From contig VIIQ02000108.1 of the NCBI GenBank assembly GCA_007449985.2, positions 186,001 through 250,000 on the forward strand: 64,000 bases of DNA, given 5' to 3'. The notes under the pieces are model-generated. The model had not been told where the DNA came from and did no database searches. It saw nothing but the letters and a program-made list of their open reading frames with translations. A program made the translations under genes and the position numbers. This DNA is from Desmodesmus armatus. Taxonomy: Eukaryota > Chlorophyta > Chlorophyceae > Sphaeropleales > Scenedesmaceae. Shown here piece after piece: positions 23,257 to 34,830 of the stretch. The first letter of the stretch is position 1. Every line of letters starts with the position of its first letter.

Positions 23257-25897
23257 ATGGTAAGGGAAACAACCGCTGTGCACACGTGTGGCGCACTGAC
23301 AGCACTCTCCTGGGTGGTGTGTGCCAACGCAATGGCCACCCTGATCTTCAGACCTTTCCTGTTGCATGCTCTTGTAGGTTGCCCCAAACTCAAGAAGCGC
23401 CGCTGCACTTCCAGAGGCCCTGACAGCTCAAATCTTGCAGCATGTGCCACAGCAGGAGCGGCTGCAGCGGTGTGCCTTGGCTTGTAAGGCGTGGGCATCT
23501 GCTGCAGCGCTGGCCACGATCCATGTCCAGCAGAAGCTCCAAGCAGAAGGCGAGGCCATCCCGGCGTTTGAAAGCTGGCTCCAGAAGCATGCAGGGCACC
23601 TTGAAAGCCTGCAGCTGTCCCACAGCGAACGATATGAGAAAACTGACCTGCAGCTGCCATGGGCCATGCTGGCAAAGCTGCAGCGGCTGCAGCTTGAGGA
23701 CTTCGACATCAAGCTCCCTGGGGACGATGACAGCAGCGGCAGCACCGCTAGTGCAGGGGCTACGGCTAGCGGCAGCAGCAGCAGCAGCAGCAGCTATAAG
23801 GAGGGCACACATGCCTCGGCACCCCTGCTGCTGCCCAGCCTGCAGCACCTTCAGCTGTGCAGGATTGGGCTTGACGGCATTAGCAGCTTTCTGCAAGTCA
23901 CAGGAGCAGCGGGACTTACCAGCTTGAAGACCAAAGACATCAGCTTTGTGCAGTTTGGCGGTCTGACGGCTGCCAGCAGCTCTGCAGCAGCTGTGCAGCA
24001 GCTGGCAGCGGCCATCACGGGCCTGCTGCAGCAGCTGCCGCGGCTTGCAGTCCTTGAGCTGCCCGGCATGCCTCTGTCTGATGCAGCTGTTCAGCAGCTG
24101 GGCAGCATGCAGGGGCTGCAGCAGGTGTCCTTCTCACACGGAGACCATATGCCTGCCTGCAATTTGCAGCACCTGCCCAGCAGCATCACACAGCTGCAGT
24201 TCCATGGCAACTTGTATGGAATGGAGGCGGGCCCCAGCCTTCCCCCACAGTTGCAGCAGCTCACACGGCTGCTGGAGCTCAACCTTCAGTACTGTGTGGT
24301 GCAGCCAGTAGTGCTGGGCCCCCTCACAGGCCTGCAGGAGCTGCTGCTGCTGGCCTGCAGGCTTCCAAACTTTGAAGACGATGGTGAACAATATGACCCT
24401 GAAGGCACAGCAGCGCTACTTGATGTTCTCTCCAAGATGCCCCGCCTGCAGGACTTGTGGCTGTCCTTGGACGGCGTGGATACGGTCAGCACAGCCCCGC
24501 AGCGCTTTGCAGCCCTGACAGCATCCACCCACCTCACCCGCCTTGTGTTGAACCTGGATGACAAGATTACGCTGCCGCAGGGGGCAGCACAGCACATGTT
24601 TCCTGCAGGCAGGCAGCTACCTTTCCTGCAGGTGTTGACTATCAGCCCGACCGTCAACGTTGACTGGGACACGGACTTGGGCACTGAAGAGGAATGGTGC
24701 TTGGAGGGCCCTGACATACGCAGCATGGTCACTTGCTGCCCTGGCCTGGAGGAGTTGGACATTGGGCACAGTGTGCGTCCAGGTGCGTTTGGTTGCACGA
24801 GCGCTCCTTCCATGCACTGTTATCCTGCGCTGCTTGCGTCCTGTCGGAAGGGAATCTGCTGTAAGTTGTGTCTGACACCAGCTATGTGGCCGCTGGCAGC
24901 TTTAGTTGGTTGGTTGAAAGCTGTGCTTGCACCCCTGCGTTCTTCCCCGCATGCTCTGCAGGTTCAGACCTGTCCGGGCTGCTGGAGCTGCCACCAAGCC
25001 TCCACTCCCTCTGTGTGGGGGGCGAAGTCTTTGGAGACGCAGCAATGCCTGTGCTGGTGCAGCTCACGCAGCTGAGATACCTATGCGTGCAGAAAACGCC
25101 TGGCTTCACAGATGCTGGGTTGCTACAACTGACGGGCTTGGACCTGGGGCGGTTGTACGTGTACGGCTGTGCACTGTGATGCGATATGCAAAGACGAGTC
25201 GGTCGAGCTGAAATGGGATGCAGATAAGGTGAGTCAGGTGCTGCACTGACCAAACTTCCACACAGCCGTGGCGCGTGCTGTTGTCTTGTTGGTGGCCAAC
25301 AGCAGGGTGAATGCAGTACTGTAGTGCAGCATGAGGGTGTCATGCAGCAAGAGGCTCCTGCAACACAGGCTGCTGCGCAGGGGTGCCCGGCTGCAGGAGG
25401 CTCCTGCAACCCAGCCATGCTGCATGTTGTGCTGGTGTGGGTTGCCAACAGCCAAGGTGCATGCAGCAAAGTAGTGCACGAGTCTCTCCTGCAGGTGCCA
25501 GGTTGTAATGACACATTCGCCTGTAGTACAAGCTGCTGTGCTGCGGCAGGCACAGAACCCGCCATGCCGTGCTGTGTTGCCGCCTCAGGCGGCCATGTGA
25601 GCGGCTCACATGCGCTGCTGCGTGTCGCTGTTGCTGCTGCAGGGCTCAGTGCAGGAGCAGCTGGATGAGCTGTGTGACCTCAGCCCGGTGTGCGCTCCAG
25701 CCCGGCTCAGCAGAAGGCTGAGGGAGGAGAACAAGCAGCTGCGATCGGAGAAAGCCACCTTGCGCATGCAGCTGCAGCGCGGCCAGGCTCAGGTCCAGCA
25801 GCTGCAACGGCAGCTGCAGGCTGCGCAAGCAGCTGGCCAGATGGGCCGACCTGGTACCTGTAGCCAGAAGTCTGAGCAGTGTCCAGCGAGAATATGA
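23257..25897 (+). pseudogene. F3: F-box/LRR gene on plus, 2-bp deletion removes the C-terminal coiled coil
   Basis: Exons: 23257-23259 (ATG), 23378-24782, 24962-25228, 25643-25897. Exon 2 (468 codons, 3n+1) is open. It holds the F-box LPEALTAQILQHVPQQERLQ and LRRs such as LPRLAVLELPGMPLSDAAVQ. In exon 3, two bases (AG) are missing after GCACTG at about 25,176, giving TGA at 25177-25179. Restoring them would bring SDAICKDESVELKW, matching F4. As it stands the gene encodes 541 residues with F-box and nearly all LRRs, lacking the GSVQEQLDELCDLSP coiled coil still open downstream. It may be a functional short form. It is the only copy on plus. Its exon 2 is preceded by TTG TAG, so translation must begin at the upstream ATG exon. 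Confidence 0.82.
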
Positions 25898-27569
25898 TCG
25901 TGAATCATTTTTGCTTGATGACGTGACTGTGTCAACTGCAGGCCAGCATCCTAGTGCCCAGCACCCTTGAGGTAGTTCGGCGGCTCTGGGTGCGCATGTG
26001 TCGGTCGTGATGCCTTATTGGGGCTACACGGTGAGCAGTTGTTCTTTCTATTGCCTTAGTCCTTCCCTTGCAAGTGGTGCATGTCGTCGTGTGCTGTCTG
26101 TACCAGGATAGGGCACCTGCTTGTGGGTTTTGGCAGTTGTTGTTGGATCACTGGTTGTCAGCACTGCAGCGCAGAGCTTGTGACAGTGTGTGTGTGCTGA
26201 TGAGGGCTGCATCGGATGCTTCCAGCATGGCATAACTGTATGCAGGAAGATCAAAGAGCCTTGGTCATGGTACTTGGGCCAGGGTGTCAGCCTCACGGGG
26301 TTGGGATGGTTTGCTTCAGGTCCTGCTGTTTTGTCATGATAACGGTTGGGATCTGGTTTGAACACGCAACCCGTCATTCAGATGGGCTCGCCATAGTGCT
26401 GCATGGATGTCATCTTGTGACTTATCAAAATGTAATGGTTGATTTGACGGTGACCTTGAATGCGTCGCACACTTTCTGGCAGGCTGTCTGCAGGCACTGG
26501 CTGCCAGGCTATTGCACCCCAACAGGCCAGGATCCTATAGGATCCCAACAGGAACAGGAGGCACCTCCTGTGCCCATAGCCTGAATATTCGGCGTTGTTG
26601 TGGGGACCTCGCAAGACCGCCCTATGGACATTTCATCAGAAGGAAGAGCTGTGCAGCATCCACATGCACACATTTGCACACTTCCCGCCACAACCCTCAA
26701 GATGTCACAGGCACATCACATCACAGGTACATCACCAACCGACAGCCATTCACATCCATATCTTTGCTGCATGTAACCCAGCATCTGATCTCTGACCAAG
26801 CAGGCTCCACCATCAGGTGAGCAGAACGGCCCTATGGAATTCAAGCACGGGGCAGCAAGACACATAAATAGAGCGCTGACGCAATAATGATCAGCCCCCA
26901 AGGTCCCAAACACGCACAGCGTGGACTGCCCAGCACGTGCCTCACAACCAGCAGTAAAACCAAGAAGCCACTCCTGAAACCCCACGACCTGGCCACAGTA
27001 ACAACACAGGGCATTGAGGGCATTGACAAGGGCATTGAGATGATTCCTGCACACAGCAGTACTCTTCTAGAACCACGGCAAGCAGAAACAGCAGCAGGAC
27101 ACACTGGAATGCTAGCCAAGCCGTGTACCACATGAGAACAATGTGGGGACAGTACAAGTGACCGGTCACAACTGTTCGATGCAATTCTGGTGTGCAATAG
27201 TGCTGGGACAAAAAGGCCTTCAAACCAACAAGCAGGTAACACTCATGCTACAAACAGCCCATGATGACATGCACCACAGCTTGGGAGGGACACCTGCAAC
27301 CATTGTCACAACAACAACTGCGCAGCCAAGGCTGCAGTGGTGCCGGCAACACTTTCACGGCCACCGTGAAAGTAGGTGACCGCCAGCATGTGCAGCACAG
27401 CAGCCAACACCGCTTGGCCTCTGCCGTCAGAGCCACAACACCATGTGTGCTGACCACCAAGTCGACCCGGATGCTGGCCTGCAACTGACTCAGTCACACC
27501 AACACATATAGCATCAGCCCATCTAAGCCTGCAGGACACTGCTCGTACTTATCATGACAGACCATTTGG
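25898..27569. other. Intergenic between convergent F3 and F4
   Basis: No gene supported. About 26,270-26,700 resembles 30,190-30,560 (GGGATGG.TTGCTTCAGG, TTTTGTCA.GAT, TGCGTCGCACAC.TTCTGGCAG, ACTGGCTGCCAGGCT). 27,120-27,340 carries one copy of a unit that is tandem at 30,640-31,068. This flank was therefore duplicated along with the genes. Confidence 0.45.
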
Positions 27570-30098
27570 TCAGTCTCGGCCAGCTGCCTGTGCAGCGTTC
27601 AGCTGCCGCTGCAGCTGCTGGACCTGACCCTGGCTGCGCTGCAGCCGCATATGCAGGGCAGCGTTTTCCAACCTCAGCTGCTTATTGGCCTCCCTCTGCC
27701 TCCTGAGCCGCGCTGGTGCTGCTGCTGCGCACACAGGGCTGAGGTCACACAACTCCTCCAGTTGCTCCTGCACTGAGCCCTGCAGCAGCAATACATGCAG
27801 CAGCGCGTGTCAAGGCGGCAGCAGAGCACACCATGGCAGAGTATGTGCATGGTGAATATGCTACAAGCTGCTGCAGCATGCAGCTTGTAGCAAGCAAAGG
27901 TGCCAGTGCAACCTGGCACCTGCAGGACAGTCCTGCTCTGCAGTACTGCATGCACCTTGGCTGTTGGCAACCCACACCAGCACAACATACAGCATGGCTG
28001 TGTTGCGGGAGCCTCCTGCCGCATGACACCCTCATACTGCACTACAGTACTGCAATCACCTTGCTGTAGGCCATCAACACCACTGCAACATGCAACACGG
28101 CTGTCTGAAATTTCCAGACACTGTAGAACTCACCTTATCTGCATCCCATTTCAGGTGAACGGACTTGTCTTTGGCGCATACGGCTTTACTGAGTGCACAG
28201 CCGTACACATACAGGCGCCCAAGGTCCAGGCTCGTCAGTTCCAGCAACCCAGTATCTGTAAAGGAACGCGATTTCTGCATGCAAAGGTAGGTCAGCTGCG
28301 TGACTTGCACCAGCACAGGCATTGCTGCGTCTCCAAAGGCTTCGCCCCCAACGGATAGGGAGTGGAGGCTCGGTGGCAGCTCCAGCAGCCCCGACAGGTC
28401 TGCACCTGCAGTGCATGCAGAAAGAACTCAGGCGTTGCAAGCACAACTATCAACCAACCAGCTAAGCTGCCACCGGCCAGACAGCGTGGTGTAAGACGAA
28501 ACTTACAGCAGGTACCTTCAAAAGGACGCAAACAGTGTAGGATAACAATGCAGGAAAGGAGCCACTTCCGCACCTGGACGCACACTGTGCCCAATGTCCA
28601 ACTCCTCCAGGCCTGGGCAGCAAGTGACCATGTTGCGTATGTCAGGGCCCTCCAAGCACCATTCCTCTTCAGTGCCCAAGTCCGTGCGCCAGTCGACAGT
28701 CGGGCTGAGGGTCAACACCTGCAGGAAGGGTAGCTGCCTGCCTGCAGGAAACATGTGCTGCGCTGCGCCCTGCGGCAGCGGGATTTTGTCATCAGGGTTC
28801 AACACCAGCCGCGTGAGGCGGGTGGATGCTGTGAGCGCTGCGAAGCGCTGTGGGGCTGTGCTGACTGTATCCAGCCCTTCCAAGGACAGACACAAGTCCT
28901 GCAGGCGGGTCAGCTTGGCCAGCGCATCAAGCAGCGCTGCTGTGCCTGCAGTGTCGCGTTCCTCGTCATCATCGGGTTGAAGGTTCGGAAGCCTGCAGTT
29001 CAGAAGCAGCAGCTCCTGCAGGCTTGTGAGGGGGCCCAGCACAACTGGCTGGACAACACAGTACTGAAGGTTGAGCGTCAGCAACCCTGTGAGCTGCTGC
29101 AGCTGTGGTGGAAGGCTGGGGCCCGATCCGAGTCCATACAAGTTGCCATGGAACTGCAGCTGTGTGATGCTGCTGGGCAGGTGCTGCAGGTCGCAGGCAG
29201 GCATGTAGTCCCTGTGTTCAAAGGACACCTGCTGCAGCCCCTGCATGCTGCCCAGCTGCTGCACAGCTGCAGCAGACATAGGGATGCCGGACAGCTCTAG
29301 GACAGCAAGCCGCGGCAGCTGCTGCAGCAGGCCCGTGATGGCTGCTGCCAGCTGCTGCGCAGCTGCTGTAGAGCTGCTGGTAGACGTCCCATGGTCAAAG
29401 TTTGCAAAGCTGATGTCTTGGGTCTTCAAGCTGGTAAGCCCCGCTGTTCCTGCGAGTCGCAGGAGGCTGCTGGTGCTGTCAAGCCCCACCTTGGACAGCT
29501 GCAGGTGCTGCAGGCTGGGCAGCAGCAGAGGCGCAGAAGCATGTGTGCCCTCCTCATAGCTGCTGCTGCTGCAAGCCCCAGAACCTACTCTAGGGATGCT
29601 GCCGCTGTCATCCTCCCCAGGGGGCATGACGTTGAAACCTTCAAGCTGCAGCCGCTGCAGCTTGCCCAGCTTGGCCCAGGGCAGCTGCAGGTCATGTCTC
29701 GCATGCCAGTTTGATTCATTGTGGGACAGCTGAAGGCTTTCAAGGTGACCTGCATGCTTCTGAAGCCAGCTTTGAAGGGCTCGGATGGCCTCGCCTTCTG
29801 CTTGAAGCTTCTGCTGGACATGGGTCGTGGCTAGCGCTGCAGCATGTGCCCATGCCTTGCACGTCAAGGCACACTGCTGCAGCCGCTGCTGCTGGGGCAC
29901 GTGCTGCAGGATCTGAGCTGTCAGAGCCTCTGGAAGTGAAGCGGCGCTGCTTGGGCTTGGGGCGACCTGCAGCAGCATGCACAAGGAAAGTATTGAAGAT
30001 CAGGATAACCATTGTGTTGGCTGCAGGTACGACGACCGCTGACAGGACAGTGCTTTCAGTGCGCTATGCATGTGCACAGCGGTTGGTTCCCTCACCAT
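27570..30098 (-). CDS. F4: intact F-box/LRR protein (625 aa)
   Basis: Exons on minus: 30098-30096 (ATG), 29966-28574, 28405-28134, 27779-27570; all phases join without interruption. The protein starts M then VAPSPSSAASLPEALTAQ, a degenerate low-complexity leader running into the F-box (LPEALTAQILQHVPQQQRLQ...TCKAWAHAAALATTHVQ, about residues 10-55). LRRs follow (for example LPSLQHLQLSKVGL, LPRLAVLELSGIPMSAAAVQ, LTGLLTLNLQYCVVQP, LTRLQDLCLSLEGLDTV). Exon 3 adds FBXL-like repeats (VTQLTYLCMQKSRSFTDTGL). The last 69 residues are a predicted coiled coil (LEELCDLSPVC...QLQRQLNAAQAAGRD). Family knowledge: the F-box binds Skp1 in SCF ubiquitin ligases and the LRRs select the substrate. Target unknown. 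One of three intact copies in the cluster. Confidence 0.88.
27860..27891. repeat. Inverted repeat in F4 intron 3
   Basis: 12-bp arms GCTACAAGCTGC / GCAGCTTGTAGC around an 8-base centre, inside the intron upstream of the coiled-coil exon. Confidence 0.6.
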
Positions 30099-31270
30099 GC
30101 TGCACTGCAGAGTCCTCAGCAGGAGATTCAGGAGGTAAGCAGTGGTCACGCTCGCGAAAAAGGAAAAATGTTGATGCGAACAAAATGTCTTAGGTTGTTG
30201 GGATGGCTTGCTTCAGGGTCCTGCTATTTTGTCACGATCACGGTTGATCTCGTTCGAACTTGCATCCAGATGGGCTCGAGCTAGTGCTGAATGCATGTCA
30301 ACTGTTGAAGTGAATTATAAATGATCTGACTTTGACCTTGAACGCGTCGCACACGTTCTGGCAGCCTGTCTACAGGCACTGGCTGCCAGGCTGTTCACCC
30401 CACAGGAACCCCAACAGGAAAAGGAGGCACCTCCTGCGCCCATAGCCTGCATATCTTCGTTGTTGTGGTGAACTTGCAAGACCGTCCTCTGGACATTACA
30501 TCAGTAGGAAGGGCTGTGCAGCATCGCATGCGCACAGACAGGTTTGCACATTTCTTCCCGCCACTTCCCTCAAGATGTCTTCAACCACTTCATGCAACCA
30601 ACAACAGCAGCAGAACACACTGGAATGGTGGCCAATCCGTGTATCGCATGACAAAAAAATGAACACTGTACAAATGATCGGTGACAACTCTTCAATGCAT
30701 TGCTGTTGTGCAACAGTGCTGGCAACAAGCGCCACACAGCACCACAAACACAACAAGCAGGTAACCCTCTCATGCTACGAACAACCAACTATGACATGCA
30801 CCACAGCTCGGGAGCGACACATGCAATCACTATCACAACAACAATTGCGCAGCCAAGGCTGCAGTGTGTATCACATGAGAACAATGTGGGCACTGTACAA
30901 GTGCCTGGTCACAACTCTTCAATGCAACTCCGTTGTGCAGCAGTGCTGGCAAACCCGGCCAAACCTTCAAACCAACAAGCAGATGCCCTCTCATGCTACG
31001 GACGACGATGACATGCACCACAGCTTGGCAGGGACACATGCAAGTACTGTCACAACAATAACTGCGCAGTGGGCACTGTTAACAACAATCGTCACACCCG
31101 CTGTTGCCAGAGCCACGACACCACGTCAAATGTGCTGAGCACCAAGTTGAGCCGCATGCTGGCCTGCAACTGACTAAGTCACACCAACTCCAACACAGAC
31201 AGATAGCATCACCACACCTGAGCCCGCACGACACTGCTCATACTTGTCATGACACGACACACACTTCAGG
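30099..31270. other. Upstream region of F4 and 3' flank of F5
   Basis: The first few hundred bases are the F4 upstream region. The remainder is paralogous to the F3/F4 intergenic region and contains a tandem repeat (30640-31068). No gene supported. Confidence 0.45.
30640..31068. repeat. Two tandem copies of a ~215-bp unit
   Basis: Shared landmarks in order are CACTGTACAA, TCACAACTCTTCAATGCA, TTGTGCA.CAGTGCTGG, CAACAAGCAG, CTCTCATGCTACG, GACATGCACCACAGCT and CACAACAA. Copies begin near 30,640 and 30,868. A single copy lies at about 27,120-27,340. Confidence 0.65.
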
Positions 31271-33693
31271 TCAGTCCTGGCCAGCTGCCTGCGCAGCATT
31301 CAGCTGCCGCTGCAGCCGGTAGACTTGACCCCGGCTGCGCTGCAGCTGACCGTGCAGATATTCAACCTTCGCCCGCAGCCGCTTGTTGGCCTCTTTCTGC
31401 CTCTTGAGCCGGGCTGGTGCGCACACCGGGCTAAGATCACACAGCTCCTCCAGCTGCTGCTGCACTGAGCCCTGCGGCAGCAACAAGGACACGCGGCAGC
31501 ATGCAGGAAACGGTGCGGATGCTTGGTCAACACCCCCATGGAATTCTACTCCAGTGGCACAGTGTCTTTGGCTTATGACATACTACAAATTGCTGTGCTG
31601 CAGCTTGCCTATATAATTCGAACTCTGAAGCCCTGTGATGGAGGAAACAGCAGGCAAGATGCGCTGTTGCAGGACACTTCTGCTGCAATACATTTCTGCG
31701 TGCACCTTGGCTATTTGCTGCCCACAACAGCACAACATGCAGCACGGCTATGTGCAGGTTTGCTCAGCATGTCTCACCTTGATGGGATCAGACTCCAGCT
31801 CCACTACGCCTTGTTTGCCGCAAGTTATGGCCTCAGAGAGAGTGCAGTCATACACATCCAAGTGCACAAGGTCCAGGTCAGTCAGCTGCTGCAAACCAGC
31901 ATCTGTGAAGCCTGGGGAGTTGTTCCAGCGGAGGCGTTCCAGCTGCGTGACTTGCACCAGCACAGGCGCTGCTGCATCACCTAAGGCGTCACCCCCAACA
32001 GAAAGGTCGTAGAGGCTCTGTGGCAGCTCCAGCAGCCCGGACAGGTCAGCACCTGCAGCAGGCAAAAAAAAGGTACGGTTGTAAGCCATGGGCCATGCAA
32101 CCAGGTAGCAGCATGATGACTCGCATGTCCCTTATAGTATGTGACTGACGCCATGAAATGGACGCAAACAATGCTGGCAGGCAGCCGTCCATACAACCCA
32201 TTACGGCAGCCGTCCCTACAACCCAATAAGGCAGCCATCCATAGAAACCTCCGCACCTGGTCGCACGCTGTTGCCAATGCTCAGCTGCTGCAGCCCTGTG
32301 CAGCAGGTGGCGATGCTGTGGATGTCAGGGCCATCCAAACACCACTCCTCTCCACTGTCAAAGTCCGTCTGACAGTCAACCAGCGGGTGGATGGTCAACA
32401 CCTGCAGGGAGGGTAGCTGCCTGCCTGCAGGAAACATGTACTGCGCTGAACCCTTTGCCAGCGGCAGTGTGTAGTCATCCGGGTTCAACACCAGCTGCGT
32501 AAGGTGGGTGGAGGCTGTCAGCGCTGCAAAGCGCTCTGGGGCTGTGCTGACTGTGTCCACTCCTTCCAAGGACAGGCACAGGTCCTGCAGGCATGTCAGC
32601 TTGGCTAGCGCATCAAGCAGCGCTGCTGTGCCTTCAGTGTCATATTCTTCATCATCCGATTCCTCTTCTTCTGCGTCTTCACCCTCAGCGTGAGGCAGCA
32701 GCCTGCAGTACTGCAGCTGCAGCTCCTGCAGGCCTGTGAGGGAGCCCAGCACAGCTGGCAGGACCACACAGTACTCCAGATGGAGCTTCTGCAGCCGAGT
32801 GAGCTGCTGCACCTGTGGGGGCAGCTGGGGCCCTGCATCACTTGATTTCAACCTGCCATGGAACTGCAGCTGTGTGATGCTGCTGGGTAGGTGCTGCAGA
32901 TCGTATGCAGGCATGTGGGCCACCTGTGAGAGGAATACCTCCTGCAGCCCCTGCATGCTGCCCAGCTGCTGCATGGCTGCAGCAGACATAGGGAAGCAGG
33001 GCAGCTCCAGGACAGCAAGCCGCGGCAGCTGCTGCAGCAGCTGCAAGCTGCTGCAGGCTGCTGCTGCTGTCAAACTTGATGACTGACAGCTCCAGGTGCT
33101 GCAGGCAGGGCAGCAGCAGGGGCGCAGCAGTTTCTGTGCCGCTTCCACAGCTGCTACTGCTGGCCGCAGCACCTTCACGTGCTGGGGTAGTGCTGCTGCT
33201 GTCCCCCTCCCTGGCCAGCTGCAGCTTGAACCCCTGAAGCTGCAGCCGCTGCAGCTTTGCCAGCTTTTCCCAGGGCAGCTGCAGATCGTAGTGATCGTCC
33301 GAGTTACGGCAGCTGTAGGTCAGCTGCAGGCTTTCAAGCTGTCCTGCATGCTGTTGAAGCCAGCTTTCAAACGCTGAGATGGCTTGGGTTGGTTTGAGCT
33401 TCTGCTTCACTTGGACTGTGGCCAGTGCTGCAGCAGATGCCCAGGCCTTGCATGCCAAGGCACACTGCTGCAGCCGCTGCTCCTGTGGCACATGCTGCAG
33501 GATCTGAGCTGTCAGGGCCTCTGGAAGTGCAGCGGCGCTGCTTGAGCTTGGGGCAACCTGCAGCAGCATGAATCACCAGGCAACTGAAGAAACAGTCTTT
33601 GCGTGGCTACAAACACAGCACAGCGCCAACCCAGGCAGTGTTGCTTGATGCACTGCAGTGGTGCTCTGAGTCAGAGCCTCTGACCCTCACCAT
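31271..33693 (-). pseudogene. F5: F-box/LRR gene with a ~128-bp internal deletion
   Basis: Exons on minus: 33693-33691 (ATG), 33557-32257, 32052-31778, 31471-31271. The F-box LPEALTAQILQHVPQEQRLQ is intact. Near 33,041 the sequence jumps from SSSLQQLA straight to QLLQQLPRLAVLELP. About 128 bases that encode one LRR segment in F2 are missing, and the breakpoints sit in CTGCAGCAGCT-type repeats. Exon 2 is 1,301 nt where 3n+1 is required, so the downstream LRRs are out of frame. Downstream LRRs (LQELQLQYCRLLPH), exon 3 and coiled-coil exon 4 remain open. Slippage between internal CAG-rich repeats is the likely cause. Confidence 0.82.
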
Positions 33694-34830
33694 GTTTGCT
33701 CTTGCAGTGATGCTCCAACACAGCGAGCCACCTCAGAATATGGTTGAAATAGCGGAGAATGTGATGGGGCGAGCTGTTGTAGGCTGCATCACTCCGCTAC
33801 TGGTCAAGATCGTCAGATCCGGTTTGAATTTGTAATCGCCATTTCAACTGGGCTCAATATAGTTACCAACCCAAGCGCAAACAAGTTGATTTTGACCAAC
33901 ATATGAAGGGGTTGCCACCGGTCAGTCCAACCGCGTTGGTTCAACACCCTCTGCCAGGTTGGCAGCCATGACGGTGCACCACAAGTTCTCTTGCCTCTTG
34001 TTGATGCTCGCCCCGCGCGTTGATTGAAGAAATCAAGATGTAATTTGCCTCCAAAGTGCTGATAGTGGGCATACATCTGCACATCAGTGCCTTGAATGTC
34101 ATGAGAGAGTTTTGCTACATTCCCACCTGATACAATTACGCATGTGTTACGCCGGTCAATTCCTTAACAATGGTGAATACGGCCCAGGCGAAATGTGCAA
34201 AAGCAACATTGTGATCCAATTGCACAACAGCACCACCAGGCAAATATTGGACTTTGAGACCTTGCGGCCCCAGCCTGGGCCGATTACAAGCACGTCACCC
34301 AGATGTGCACCAGAACACCAGCGTGGGACTGTTGCTGTGTCAGCAACCTAGCCACATGATTCCTCACTGTCCATACAAAGGACAGCAGAGGCATGCACAA
34401 AGATGCGTCACCTTCGAGCCATGTGTTGCCGTGCAATGCATGCCACAGTGAAACCCACATAGCACAGCATGCCAAGCGCAAGCATGCTACTGCCCACAAT
34501 GCCACAGCCCACAGATTGCAGTGTTGCCCAGTGAAACACATCCAGCAACTCCGCAACACCAACATGGACTGCAATGTCGCAGGCAGGACTCAACAAAGGG
34601 CAAGGAAGACGCTGCGTGCTGTCGGACCGACAGCATGCACAGAACTGCAGCCAGCACCGTGTGATCGCTGCAATGCGGCCCAAACAGCGCAATATCTATC
34701 AATGCGCACCGGCAAGCAACTGGTGGCCAAGCAACTGGAGATTTCGCCATGCACAGAACAGCATATGAGTTACCGCACCCTTTGTGAGCACAACAAGACT
34801 AGGAGCTGAGTAGTCATGACAGGTACCGGA
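33694..34830. other. Intergenic between F5 and F6
   Basis: No gene supported. It holds the F5 upstream region and the F6 3' flank. TTACA at 34284-34288 (TGTAA on minus) could be the F6 poly(A) signal. Confidence 0.4.
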
